Positions 7,425 through 14,334 of a stretch of 21,001 bases of DNA are shown one piece after another (within the stretch, counting starts at the first letter, position 1; each line of letters opens with the position of its first letter). Both the position numbers and the translations under genes were made by a program. The stretch is from Kitasatospora phosalacinea (GTDB lineage: Bacteria; Actinomycetota; Actinomycetes; Streptomycetales; Streptomycetaceae), in NCBI RefSeq assembly GCF_000716545.1, contig NZ_JNWZ01000097.1:1-21001 (forward strand), written 5' to 3'. The notes below the pieces were generated by a model. The model had not been told where the DNA came from and ran no database searches. It saw only the letters and a program-made list of their open reading frames with translations.

Positions 7425-7475
7425 TGACATAGGACAATCATTCAATCTGTCAGGCGTCTTGTTGCGCCTCTGACA
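7425..7475 (-). promoter_or_regulatory. Permease promoter with three TGACA/TGTCA sites at 23-bp spacing
   Basis: This AT-richer stretch holds CTGACA (minus strand, 7453-7448), a 16-nt gap and TATGTC (7431-7426) as a plausible -35/-10 pair. The pentamer TGACA or its complement occurs at 7425-7429, 7448-7452 and 7471-7475, exactly 23 bp apart and in alternating orientation. Two of the three overlap the promoter boxes, as expected of operator half-sites. No regulator gene lies next to it. Confidence 0.4.
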
Positions 7476-7482
7476 CAGTGGC

Positions 7483-7510
7483 GGGCTCCGCCGACGGATC
7501 GACGGAGCCC
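7483..7510 (-). terminator. Terminator after the secreted esterase gene
   Basis: GGGCTCCG (7483-7490) pairs with CGGAGCCC (7503-7510), extended by two more pairs past one mismatch, with a six-base loop. It lies 25 nt past the esterase stop on the minus strand and upstream of the permease promoter. Confidence 0.7.
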
Positions 7511-7534
7511 ACATCGTGCCAGGTCAGGTGCGCT

Positions 7535-8881
7535 TCACGCACCGCAGCCCGAGTCGGCGATCACGAAGTAGCCGGCCGAGGTCTGCTTCAGGGTGTGCGT
7601 GACGAACAGGTTCCACAGCCCCATGTTCTGGTTCGACCCGTTCGCGTACGCGTACCCGCCGCTCTGGTGCGCCCGGCCCGCGGCGACCTGGTTGTAGTTG
7701 TTGTCCGTCCAGCATCCCGGCGGCGGGGCCGAGGGCGAGGCGGAGGGGGACGGCGGGGCGGAGGGGGACGCCGAGGGCGACGGCGAGGCCGAGGGCGAGG
7801 ACGACGGGGACGGCGTGGCCGTGCTGCCGTCGCCGCCGTCCAGGCCCCAGAACAGGCCGGTGTAGTACGAGGAGCAGATGGTGTTCAGGAAGTACGCACC
7901 GCTCTTCCCGCAGTTGGCGGTACCGCTGCCGGGGCTCACCGGCAGGCCGTGGCCCATGCCCGAGACGGTGTACAGCTGCACGGCGGGCCGGCCCGCGCCG
8001 TCGTCGTAGACGCTGAGCGTGGTGTTGCCGGGCAGCGACCGGGTCGCGGAGGCGCTCTGCCCGATGCCCCACACGTCGGTCCACTGGTCGCGCAGTTCGG
8101 TGGCGTTGACCGGGGCGACGGTGCCGTCCGAACTGCCGTGCCAGATGGCCACCCTCGGCCACGGGCCGGTGTAACCGGGGTAGGAGGCGCGCACCTTGTC
8201 GCCCCACTGGGCGGGCGTCAGGTTCCGGCTGGAGTTCTGGCAGCCGGAGGCGGCGGCCTGGGTGGTGGCGCACTGCGCGGGCAGGCCGGAGGCGATCGAG
8301 CCGCCCGCGAACACGTCCGGGTAGTCGGCCAGCAGGTCGGCGGCCATGCCCGCGCCGGCGGACAGGCCGGTGACGTAGACCCGGGACGGGTCGCTGCCGT
8401 ACAGCGCGACCGCCTTGTCGACCATCTGCTTGACCGACAGCGCCTCGCCCTTGCCGCGGGTGTCCTTGCCGCTGTCGAACCAGGAGAAGCAGGACAGCGG
8501 GTTGTTGGAGGAGTTGGTCTGCGGGAAGACCGTGGCGAAGCCCCAGCGGTCGGCGAGCTGCGCCCAGCCGGAGTCGTCGTAGTAGTCGGTGGCGGTCTGG
8601 GTGCAGCCGTGCAGCGCCACCACCAGCGGCCTGCCGGTCGGCAGCCCGGCCGGGACGTAGCTGTACATCGCCAGGTTGCCGGGGTTGGTGCCGAAGCCGG
8701 TGACCTGGCCGAGCCCGGCCGCGGACGCCTGCGGCACCCCGGTCAGCAGCCCGGCGGCGAGCAGCACGCCCGCCGCCACCGCACCCGCCCGGCGTCCGGT
8801 TCTCCCGGTGGCCGTCCGCGCCGCCGGGGTCGCTCCCGCTCCCGTCCGTCCCGCTCTCGTCCGTCGTCCTGTCAGTGCCAT
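7535..8881 (-). CDS. Secreted PHB-depolymerase-family esterase with C-terminal module
   Basis: 448-residue predicted extracellular enzyme. An Arg-rich N-terminus and the hydrophobic stretch VAAGVLLAAGLLTGV end in a likely signal cleavage after ASA (about residue 54). The catalytic alpha/beta-hydrolase domain spans roughly 56-348: oxyanion motif ALHGCTQT (HGC 91-93), nucleophile Ser174 in GLSAGAG, Asp252 in SSDGTV and His311 in GMGHGLP. These are the features of the PHB depolymerase/LpqC-like esterase family, which hydrolyses polyhydroxyalkanoate or related esters outside the cell. A Ser/Pro/Ala linker (352-389, repeated SPSAS) leads to a ~59-residue module bounded by Cys390 and Cys446 and containing AGRAHQSGGYAYANGSNQNM, probably for substrate binding. 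GGAG six nt upstream supports the start. Substrate is unproven; feruloyl or acetyl-xylan esters are alternatives. Confidence 0.88.
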   Translation of the reverse strand: MALTGRRTRAGRTGAGATPAARTATGRTGRRAGAVAAGVLLAAGLLTGVPQASAAGLGQVTGFGTNPGNLAMYSYVPAGLPTGRPLVVALHGCTQTATDYYDDSGWAQLADRWGFATVFPQTNSSNNPLSCFSWFDSGKDTRGKGEALSVKQMVDKAVALYGSDPSRVYVTGLSAGAGMAADLLADYPDVFAGGSIASGLPAQCATTQAAASGCQNSSRNLTPAQWGDKVRASYPGYTGPWPRVAIWHGSSDGTVAPVNATELRDQWTDVWGIGQSASATRSLPGNTTLSVYDDGAGRPAVQLYTVSGMGHGLPVSPGSGTANCGKSGAYFLNTICSSYYTGLFWGLDGGDGSTATPSPSSSPSASPSPSASPSAPPSPSASPSAPPPGCWTDNNYNQVAAGRAHQSGGYAYANGSNQNMGLWNLFVTHTLKQTSAGYFVIADSGCGA

Positions 8882-9121
8882 GTGGGGGCTCCGCTCTCCG
8901 CGGGTGCTCGCGTGCCGGTGGGGGGGTGGCCGAGCACCGTTCGCGGTGAATCATCGGCGCGTCCCCGGCGGCGGCCCATGGGACGGCGCACCACGGGTGG
9001 TCCCCCGGGCATGGCGGCGGCGACCATTGAACGGACGACGGAACGGACGACGGGGGTTGATCATCGATCCGTCCGCGCCTCCCACAACCGGGCGGGCGGC
9101 CCGGGTAGCGTTCACCGGGTC
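8882..9121. promoter_or_regulatory. Divergent intergenic region with two small palindromes
   Basis: This 240-bp gap separates the divergent esterase and phosphatase genes and must hold both promoters. CACCG-TTCG-CGGTG (8935-8948) and ACCAC-GG-GTGGT (8990-9001) are perfect inverted repeats and possible operators. A 12-bp unit, GAACGGACGACG, is repeated in tandem at 9029-9052. TAGCGT (9106-9111), 10 nt before the phosphatase ATG, could be a -10 box giving a very short leader. No good -35 partner is seen. Confidence 0.35.
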
Positions 9122-10240
9122 ATGGCCACGATCGACGACGAATCCTCCACCGGCCGGGGCCGGCCGCTGCTCGGCCTGATCGCCCGGCTGTCGCCCTTCC
9201 TGCTGATCGCCCTGTCGGCGGTGGCGGACTCCGAGACCCCGGCCGGCCAGCGCTACGACAGGTTCGTGGCGGCCGCGCCCGCCCTCGCGGCGGCGACCTG
9301 GGGCTCGTTCGGGACCCTGGCGATCGGCCTGCTCGCGGTGGTCACGGAGGTGGTGCTGGCGCTGCTGCGGGACGGCCAGGTCGGCGCGTCGGCGGCCTCG
9401 GTGATCGCCGCGACGGTGACCGTCACCCTGGCCGCCTCGTACACCGCCGGGATGCGGGTGCGCCGCGAACGCGACCTGGCGCTGGTGCGCTCGGTGGCGC
9501 GGACGGCGCAGCAGGTGGTGCTGCGCCCGCTGCCGGACCGGCTCGGCGGGGTCGGCCTGGCGCTGTACTACAACGCGGCGGCCGAGCAGGCGCAGATCGG
9601 CGGCGACCTGTACGAGGCGGTGCGCACGCCGTTCGGGGTGCGGATCATCCTGGGCGACGTGCAGGGCAAGGGGCTGCCCGCGGTGGAGATGGCGGCGGCG
9701 CTGCTCGGCTCGTTCCGGGAGGCCGCGTACGACGCGAAGGACCTGCCGGCGCTGGCGAGCCGGCTGGAGATCGGGCTGCAGCGGTACGCCGAGCGGGCCA
9801 CCTCGCTGGACGCCTCGGAGCGTTTCGCCACCGCCCTGCTGCTGGAGATCCCGGACGACCGGCCGGAGGCGTACCTGCTGAACTGCGGCCACCCGCCGCC
9901 GGTGCTGCTGCGCCCGGACGGGACGGTGCGGCCGGTGGAGCCGCGGGTGCCGCTGCCGCCGTTGAACCTGTCGGCGCTGGTGGCCAGCGAGTACCACCCG
10001 CAGACCGTGCCGTTGGGGCCCGGCGACCGGGTGCTGCTGTACACCGACGGCGTCAGCGAGACCCGGGACCGGCGCGGCGAGTTCTACCCGCTGGCCGAGC
10101 GGCTGGCCCGCTGGACCGCCGATCCGGACGTCGTGCTGCTGGAGAACCTCCGCCGGGACCTGCGCCGTTACGCGGGCGGGCCCGCCGACGACGACGTGGC
10201 GGCGCTGCTGGCGACCCGGCTGCCAGCGGTCGGGGCCTGA
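9122..10240 (+). CDS. Membrane SpoIIE/PP2C-type serine phosphatase
   Basis: 372-residue protein. The N-terminal ~110 residues contain about three hydrophobic segments (near 15-34, 59-82 and 88-109), and a short helix leads into a PP2C/SpoIIE catalytic domain from about 130 to the end. Metal-binding motifs are intact: IGGDLYEAV (160-166), LGDVQGKGLPAVE (177-189), LLYTDGVSETRD (305-316) and the terminal PADDDVAALL (Asp356-358). Such phosphatases typically dephosphorylate anti-sigma-factor antagonists in partner-switching pathways. No PAS, GAF, kinase or antagonist partner lies here, so the target is unknown. The ATG at 9122 lacks a clear SD; an in-frame ATG at 9011 is possible but its extension is repeat-like (ERTTERTT). 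A strong terminator follows. Confidence 0.9.
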   Translation: MATIDDESSTGRGRPLLGLIARLSPFLLIALSAVADSETPAGQRYDRFVAAAPALAAATWGSFGTLAIGLLAVVTEVVLALLRDGQVGASAASVIAATVTVTLAASYTAGMRVRRERDLALVRSVARTAQQVVLRPLPDRLGGVGLALYYNAAAEQAQIGGDLYEAVRTPFGVRIILGDVQGKGLPAVEMAAALLGSFREAAYDAKDLPALASRLEIGLQRYAERATSLDASERFATALLLEIPDDRPEAYLLNCGHPPPVLLRPDGTVRPVEPRVPLPPLNLSALVASEYHPQTVPLGPGDRVLLYTDGVSETRDRRGEFYPLAERLARWTADPDVVLLENLRRDLRRYAGGPADDDVAALLATRLPAVGA

Positions 10241-10241
10241 G

Positions 10242-10279
10242 GGAGCCGGGGCGGTTCGGGGCCGAGCCGCCCCGGCTCC
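10242..10279 (+). terminator. Strong terminator after the phosphatase gene
   Basis: A perfect 13-bp stem, GGAGCCGGGGCGG (10242-10254) with CCGCCCCGGCTCC (10267-10279), encloses a 12-base loop and begins two nt after the stop codon. Confidence 0.8.
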
Positions 10280-10297
10280 AACCCCCTCCCCCGGCGG

Positions 10298-10326
10298 CTG
10301 GACCTTTCACGACTTGGCGGTAACCT
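10298..10326 (+). promoter_or_regulatory. Promoter of the ketopantoate-reductase-like gene
   Basis: CTGGAC (10298-10303), a 17-nt spacer and TAACCT (10321-10326) resemble an actinobacterial housekeeping promoter. Transcription would start near 10333, giving a ~34-nt leader that holds the AAGGAG at 10355-10360. Confidence 0.45.
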
Positions 10327-10366
10327 CTGGGCCGTGCCGCTGACGCCGTTGTCGAAGGAGCCGCCG

Positions 10367-11392
10367 GTGTCCGAGAACCGTTCGACGCTGCCGCTGCGGA
10401 TCGCCGTGTTCGGGGCGGGCAGCATCGGCTGCCGGCTGGGCGGGGCGCTGGCCGCCCGCGCCGACGTGACGCTGATCGGGCGGGGCCCCGCGATGGCCGA
10501 ACTGGACCGGGCGGGCCTGACCCTGACCGGCCCGGGCGACCGCCGGCTGCACGCCCGGCCGCGCACCGCCGTGGACGCCGCCGCCGCGGCGGGCGCCGAC
10601 TACGTACTGGTGACGGTCAAGTCCGCGGACACCGCGGCCGCCGCCCGGCAGCTCGACCCGCACCTGGACGGGCGCAGCACCGTCATCAGCTTCCAGAACG
10701 GCCTGCACAACGCGCTGTCGCTGCGCGAGGCGCTGCGCGGCCGGACGGTGCTGGCCGGGATGGTGCCGTACAACGTGGTGCGCACCGGCCCGGCCTCCTT
10801 CCACCAGGGCACCGGCGGCGAGCTGATGGTCGAACGGGCCTCCGCCGCCCGGCGGTTCGCGGACGTGGCGGGGGCCGCCGGGCTGCCGGTGCGGCTGCGC
10901 GCGGACATGCCGCGGGTGCAGGCGGCGAAGCTGCTGATGAACCTCAACAACGCCGTCAACGCGCTCTCCGGCCTGCCGCTGCGCGACCAGCTCGGCAGCC
11001 GCGCGTACCGGCTGGTGCTGGCCCGCTGCCAGCGCGAGGCGCTGGCGGCGTTCGCGGCGGCAGGCCTGGCACCGGCCCGGCTGACGCCCGTCCCGCCGCA
11101 GTGGATGCCGTCCGTGCTGGGCCTGCCGGACGCGGTGTTCCGCCGGGTCGCGGCGGCGAGCCTGCGGGTGGACGCCCGGGCCCGCTCCTCGATGTGGGAG
11201 GACCTGCAGCGTGCCCGTCCCACCGAGATCGGCGAGTTGCAGGGCGAGGTGGTCGCGCTGGCCGAGCGCCACGGCCTGCCCGCCCCGGCCAACCGCCGGC
11301 TGCTCGACCTGGTCCGCGCGGCCGAGGCCGCCGCCGAACCGCCCGCCTGGTCCGGCCCCGACCTGCTCGCGGCCCTCGACCGGCGGCCCTGA
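10367..11392 (+). CDS. 2-dehydropantoate 2-reductase family protein (PanE/ApbA-like)
   Basis: 341-residue NAD(P)-dependent reductase. RIAVFGAGSIGCRLGGALA near the N-terminus is the dinucleotide loop (GxGxxG). VLVTVKSADTAAAARQL and VISFQNGLHNALSLREAL are the next blocks of the family. The C-terminal helical domain carries AAKLLMNLNNAVNALSG, where Lys and Asn match the catalytic Lys and substrate-binding Asn, and SSMWEDLQRARPTEIGEL, the usual last motif. Ketopantoate reductases make pantoate for coenzyme A, but many paralogues act on other 2-keto acids, and no pantothenate gene is near. GTG at 10367 is chosen because AAGGAG ends six nt before it; an in-frame GTG at 10334 coincides with the predicted transcription start and could be a leaderless start. 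It likely forms an operon with the kinase-like gene 34 nt downstream. Confidence 0.85.
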   Translation: MSENRSTLPLRIAVFGAGSIGCRLGGALAARADVTLIGRGPAMAELDRAGLTLTGPGDRRLHARPRTAVDAAAAAGADYVLVTVKSADTAAAARQLDPHLDGRSTVISFQNGLHNALSLREALRGRTVLAGMVPYNVVRTGPASFHQGTGGELMVERASAARRFADVAGAAGLPVRLRADMPRVQAAKLLMNLNNAVNALSGLPLRDQLGSRAYRLVLARCQREALAAFAAAGLAPARLTPVPPQWMPSVLGLPDAVFRRVAAASLRVDARARSSMWEDLQRARPTEIGELQGEVVALAERHGLPAPANRRLLDLVRAAEAAAEPPAWSGPDLLAALDRRP

Positions 11393-11426
11393 CTCCCCGC
11401 CCCTCCCGAGGAGCTGACGTCCCGCC

Positions 11427-12224
11427 ATGACCCAGCGGTGGACCACCCACGGTCTCGACCTGCGATCCGACTCGGTGCGCAAGCGCTTCCGTCCGGACGC
11501 GAACGGCGAGCCGGAGCGGGAGTGGCGGGCGCTGACCCTGCTCGACCGGTACGCCCCGGGGCTGGCCCCGCGCCCGCTGTCCTTCACCGGGGGCGCGGTC
11601 ACCATGTCCCGCCTGCCGGGCACGCCGCTGCGCGGCGCCGAGCTGACGGGCCCCCACCTGGACGCGCTGGCCCGCGCGGTGCGGCGGCTGCACGACGCCG
11701 TACCGGCCGGGGCCGCCGCCCGGCTGCCGGCCCGGCGCTGGGACGTCGGAGAGTCCGCGGCCGCGATCCGCACCCGGGCCGGAGCGGTGCGCGGCCCCGG
11801 GGCGCGGCGGGCGCTGGCGGCGGGCCTGCGCTGGCTGGACGGCGCGGAGGCCGGGCTGCGCGCGGGCGGATCGTCCTCGGTGCCCGTGCTGGGGCAGGCC
11901 GACGGCAACCTCGCCAACTTCCTGTGGGACGGCGCGGACGTCCGCCTGGTCGACTTCGAGGACTCCGGGCGCTCCGACCGTCCGTACGAGCTGGCCGAGA
12001 TGGTCGAGCACGTCTCCGCCTGGGTGGACACCGACCTGGACGCCGGGGCCTTCCTGGCCCGGTTCGAGCCCTCCCCCGCCGAGGCGCGCCGGCTGCCGGA
12101 GTGCCGCCGGCTGTTCGCCCTGCTGTGGCTGGTGTTCCTCAGCGGCGACGCGTCGACCACCGCCCGCAACCCGCCCGGCACCGGGGAGCGCCAGGCGCTG
12201 CGCCTGCTCGACCTGCTCGGCTGA
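11427..12224 (+). CDS. Aminoglycoside-phosphotransferase-fold kinase (APH family)
   Basis: 265-residue cytoplasmic protein with the APH/choline-kinase fold. SDSVRKRFRPD supplies the probable ATP-binding Lys19, and ALARAVRRLHDAV is the helix found in the family. The catalytic loop reads VLGQADGNLANFLWDG with Asp159 as catalytic base and Asn164. The metal motif is RLVDFEDSGRSDRPYELAEM with Asp176. The loop departs from the usual HGDxHxxN: Gln-Ala replaces the first His-Gly and Gly-Asn-Leu-Ala stands before the Asn. Substrates in this family range from antibiotics to sugars, choline and homoserine, and cannot be chosen here. GAGGAG lies 13 nt before the ATG, a longer spacing than usual. The gene probably shares a transcript with the reductase upstream. 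Confidence 0.82.
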   Translation: MTQRWTTHGLDLRSDSVRKRFRPDANGEPEREWRALTLLDRYAPGLAPRPLSFTGGAVTMSRLPGTPLRGAELTGPHLDALARAVRRLHDAVPAGAAARLPARRWDVGESAAAIRTRAGAVRGPGARRALAAGLRWLDGAEAGLRAGGSSSVPVLGQADGNLANFLWDGADVRLVDFEDSGRSDRPYELAEMVEHVSAWVDTDLDAGAFLARFEPSPAEARRLPECRRLFALLWLVFLSGDASTTARNPPGTGERQALRLLDLLG

Positions 12225-12241
12225 GCGCTCCCGGCGGTCCG

Positions 12242-13183
12242 TCAGGAGGTGAGGCTCTTCTCCAGCACCACCGAGGTGTACCGGACGGTCATGCCGACCT
12301 TGAGGTACAGGTCGAGCGCGCCCGTCCCGGAGTGCGTCCACAGCGTGCAGCGGCTCAGCCCGGCGTCCCGGCAGGCCCGGAAGGTGTGCTGGAGCAGGTG
12401 GCGGGCGATGCCCCGGTGGCGGTGGGCGCGGTCGACGGCCAGGCTCTCCACGTAGCCGTCGCCGCTGCCGGGCTGGTCCAGGGCCAGGGCGACGCCGACC
12501 ACCCGGCCGTCGGCGTCCGAGACGGCGAGCGGCGAGCGCTCGGGGGCGAAGCTCTCCCGGTGGACGGCGTGCTCGGCCCACTCCGCGAAGTCCATCCGGC
12601 GGGCCTTCCAGTCCGCGAACGCGTCCTCGACCACCCGGTGCGCCGCGCGCTCGTCCCGCTCGTCACCGGCCCGGAACGGACGGATGCTCACCCCCGCCGG
12701 CCCGGGCGGCAGTTCGGACGGCGCGGGCAGCCCGTCGAGGGCGATCTCCAGCAGCCAGCTGGCGCCCTTGGGCCGGTACCCGTACGTACGCAGCATCGCC
12801 AGGCCGGTCGCGTCCAGGTCGGCGACGACCTGGACCGGTTTGCCGACGCCCTGCTCGACGGCCCGGCCCTCCATCCACCCCAGCAGGGCGGTGCCGATCC
12901 GGCGCCCCCGGTGCGCGGGGTGGACGCGGCACTCGCAGCGCCGGTCGCTCCACGCCCAGGCGACCAGGCTCCCGTCCGGGCCGTGCACCAGCAGCGTGTC
13001 GAGCGCCGGGTGGAAGCCGGGGCGGGCCAGCACGGAGGCGAGCTCCCCCGCGTCCGCCGGCGCCGCCGAACCGCCGTGCATGTCCCGCTCGCAGACGGTC
13101 AGCAGGTCGAGGACGGCGGGCAGGTCGGCGGACGGGTCGAGCGGCCGGGCGGTGTACCCGGCGGGCAGCATGGCCCGGGCCAT
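12242..13183 (-). CDS. Tandem-GNAT N-acetyltransferase
   Basis: 313 residues containing two GNAT domains. In the first (about 10-150) the acetyl-CoA loop is PAHRGRRIGTALLGWME; in the second (about 160-313) it is RAHRHRGIARHLLQHTFRAC, preceded by YVESLAVD and followed by ALDLYLKVGM, the family's final turn. Two-domain GNATs of this size include mycothiol synthase MshD, but I see no diagnostic feature that makes this MshD rather than one of the many Streptomyces paralogues. GGAAGGA eight nt upstream supports the ATG. The SD can pair with TCCT just before it in a small stem. It lies 57 nt after the HAD hydrolase gene on the same strand and converges, with a 17-bp gap, on the APH-fold kinase gene. 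Confidence 0.85.
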   Translation of the reverse strand: MARAMLPAGYTARPLDPSADLPAVLDLLTVCERDMHGGSAAPADAGELASVLARPGFHPALDTLLVHGPDGSLVAWAWSDRRCECRVHPAHRGRRIGTALLGWMEGRAVEQGVGKPVQVVADLDATGLAMLRTYGYRPKGASWLLEIALDGLPAPSELPPGPAGVSIRPFRAGDERDERAAHRVVEDAFADWKARRMDFAEWAEHAVHRESFAPERSPLAVSDADGRVVGVALALDQPGSGDGYVESLAVDRAHRHRGIARHLLQHTFRACRDAGLSRCTLWTHSGTGALDLYLKVGMTVRYTSVVLEKSLTS

Positions 13184-13240
13184 GGGCGGGGTCCTTCCTG
13201 GCAGGAGGGGTGGAACAGGGCGCGATGGTCGGGCAGCCGG

Positions 13241-14005
13241 TCAGCCGGCGAGCGTGCTCAGCAGCGCGGGCAGGTGCCGCATGTCGGAGAACAGCACGGT
13301 GTCGTCGTCCGCGCCCCCGGCGTCCCTCCGCTGCTCGCCGTCGGGCCCCCGGTACCCGTCCTCCCCGAAGTACCGGTGCCCGAACTCGCCGCCGGTGAGC
13401 GCGCGCCCGGCCGGGCCGGGGGTGTAGCCGAGGCGGCGCATGCCGGCGGCGCGGGCGGCCCGGAGCCCGGTGGGGCTGTCCTCGACCACCACGCAGGACT
13501 CGGGGGCGTACCCCGTACCGGCGGCGGCGTGCAGGAAGACGTCCGGGAACGGCTTGCCGCGGGCGACCTCGTCGGCGCTGAAGATCCGTCCGGCGAAGCG
13601 CCCGTACAGCCCGGTGCGGCCGAGGGTGTGCCGCATCTTGGCCTGGCTGCCGCTGGAGGCGACGCAGTACGGCAGCCCGCGCGCGTCCAGCGCGTCCAGG
13701 GCCGCCACGATGCCGTCCACCGGCGCCAGTTCGGCGTCCACCAGCTCGCGGTGGCGCTGCTCGAAGCTCCGCTCCCACTCGGCCGCCGCGACGGGGCCCA
13801 TCCGCTCGCCGACCTGCGCCCAGATCGCGGCGTGGGTGCGGCCGATGAAGCGTTCCACCACCTCGTCCGGACCCAGCGGCCAGCCGAGCCGGGCGCCGAC
13901 CTCGACCTGCACGCGCACGGCGATCCGCTCGCTGTCGACCAGTACGCCGTCGCAGTCGAATACCACCAGCTCGACGGGCTTCCCGGGGGTGTTCACAGTG
14001 GCCAT
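13241..14005 (-). CDS. HAD-family hydrolase (beta-phosphoglucomutase-like)
   Basis: 254-residue cytoplasmic phosphatase or phosphomutase of the HAD-IA group. Motif I is VVFDCDGVLVDSE with nucleophile Asp17 and acid/base Asp19. Motif II is YCVASSGSQAK, motif III the Lys of ARGKPFPDVFLHAA and motif IV VVVEDSPTGLRAARAAG. A cap domain sits between motifs I and II. The last ~55 residues, after GYTPGP, contain an unusual hydrophilic stretch (EFGHRYFGEDGYRGPDGEQ) not needed for the fold. Relatives act on sugar phosphates; the substrate is open. The start has no SD, but TACTAG lies nine nt upstream on the coding strand and could be a -10 box for a leaderless mRNA. The gene begins nine nt after the end of an orphan coding tail. 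Confidence 0.9.
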   Translation of the reverse strand: MATVNTPGKPVELVVFDCDGVLVDSERIAVRVQVEVGARLGWPLGPDEVVERFIGRTHAAIWAQVGERMGPVAAAEWERSFEQRHRELVDAELAPVDGIVAALDALDARGLPYCVASSGSQAKMRHTLGRTGLYGRFAGRIFSADEVARGKPFPDVFLHAAAGTGYAPESCVVVEDSPTGLRAARAAGMRRLGYTPGPAGRALTGGEFGHRYFGEDGYRGPDGEQRRDAGGADDDTVLFSDMRHLPALLSTLAG

Positions 14006-14014
14006 TGCGGCAGC

Positions 14015-14290
14015 CTAGTACCGCCGTCCGGGAAAGTTCTCGGCATATTCGGACGACCGTTCCCCGGCGAGCAGCCCGGTGGCCGGTGACCGGGTCGGGC
14101 CGCGGGTGAAGCCGACGCCCCGGTCGGCTGCGATCTCGGCAGCCGCGCGGGCCGGGAGTCCCTCGCCCGCCAGGTCGGGCGGCAGGTCGGCGAAGACGCC
14201 GAACGCGCCGGTCAGCCGGCCGCCGGGTTCGCCGGGTTCCAGGGCGCAGATCCGGACGGCCCTCTCCGGCTCGGTGGAGCCCGCCCGGAC
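14015..14290 (-). pseudogene. Orphan coding tail without a normal start codon
   Basis: The minus-strand frame ending in TAG at 14015 has balanced protein composition and strongly G/C wobble positions for at least 80 codons: ERAVRICALEPGEPGGRLTG, AFGVFADLPPDLAGEGLPAR, AAAEIAADRGVGFTRG and SPATGLLAGERSSEYAENFP. No ATG, GTG or TTG occurs in this frame downstream of the GNAT gene; upstream the frame only shadows that gene. GGAGAGG (minus strand, about 14264-14270) lies nine nt before an ATC codon, so a lost ATG or a non-standard start is possible. I do not recognise the family. The 3' end sits nine nt before the HAD gene, as in an operon. It is either a truncated relic, a gene with an unusual start, or one hidden by a base error. 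Confidence 0.45.
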
Positions 14291-14334
14291 CGGCCGGGCT
14301 GTGCGCCGAGGGCGACGGGTGACCGGGGCGTCCG

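Noticed and set aside
9029..9052. Tandem 12-bp repeat as an iteron or origin element
   Set aside because: Only two copies, no replication gene or AT-rich DNA nearby.
7478..9121. Long plus-strand open frame continuous with the SpoIIE phosphatase and opposite the esterase gene
   Set aside because: Composition is Gly/Arg/Val-rich shadow of the minus-strand esterase, which has signal peptide, triad and linker. Protein character begins only near 9122.
10307..12181. 624-codon minus-strand open frame
   Set aside because: Antisense shadow of the ketopantoate-reductase-like and APH-fold genes, with Arg/Ser/Gln-rich composition and no motif.
12242..13183. Mycothiol synthase (MshD) assignment for the tandem GNAT
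   Set aside because: Length and two-domain layout fit, but no MshD-specific motif could be confirmed by eye and paralogues of this form are common.
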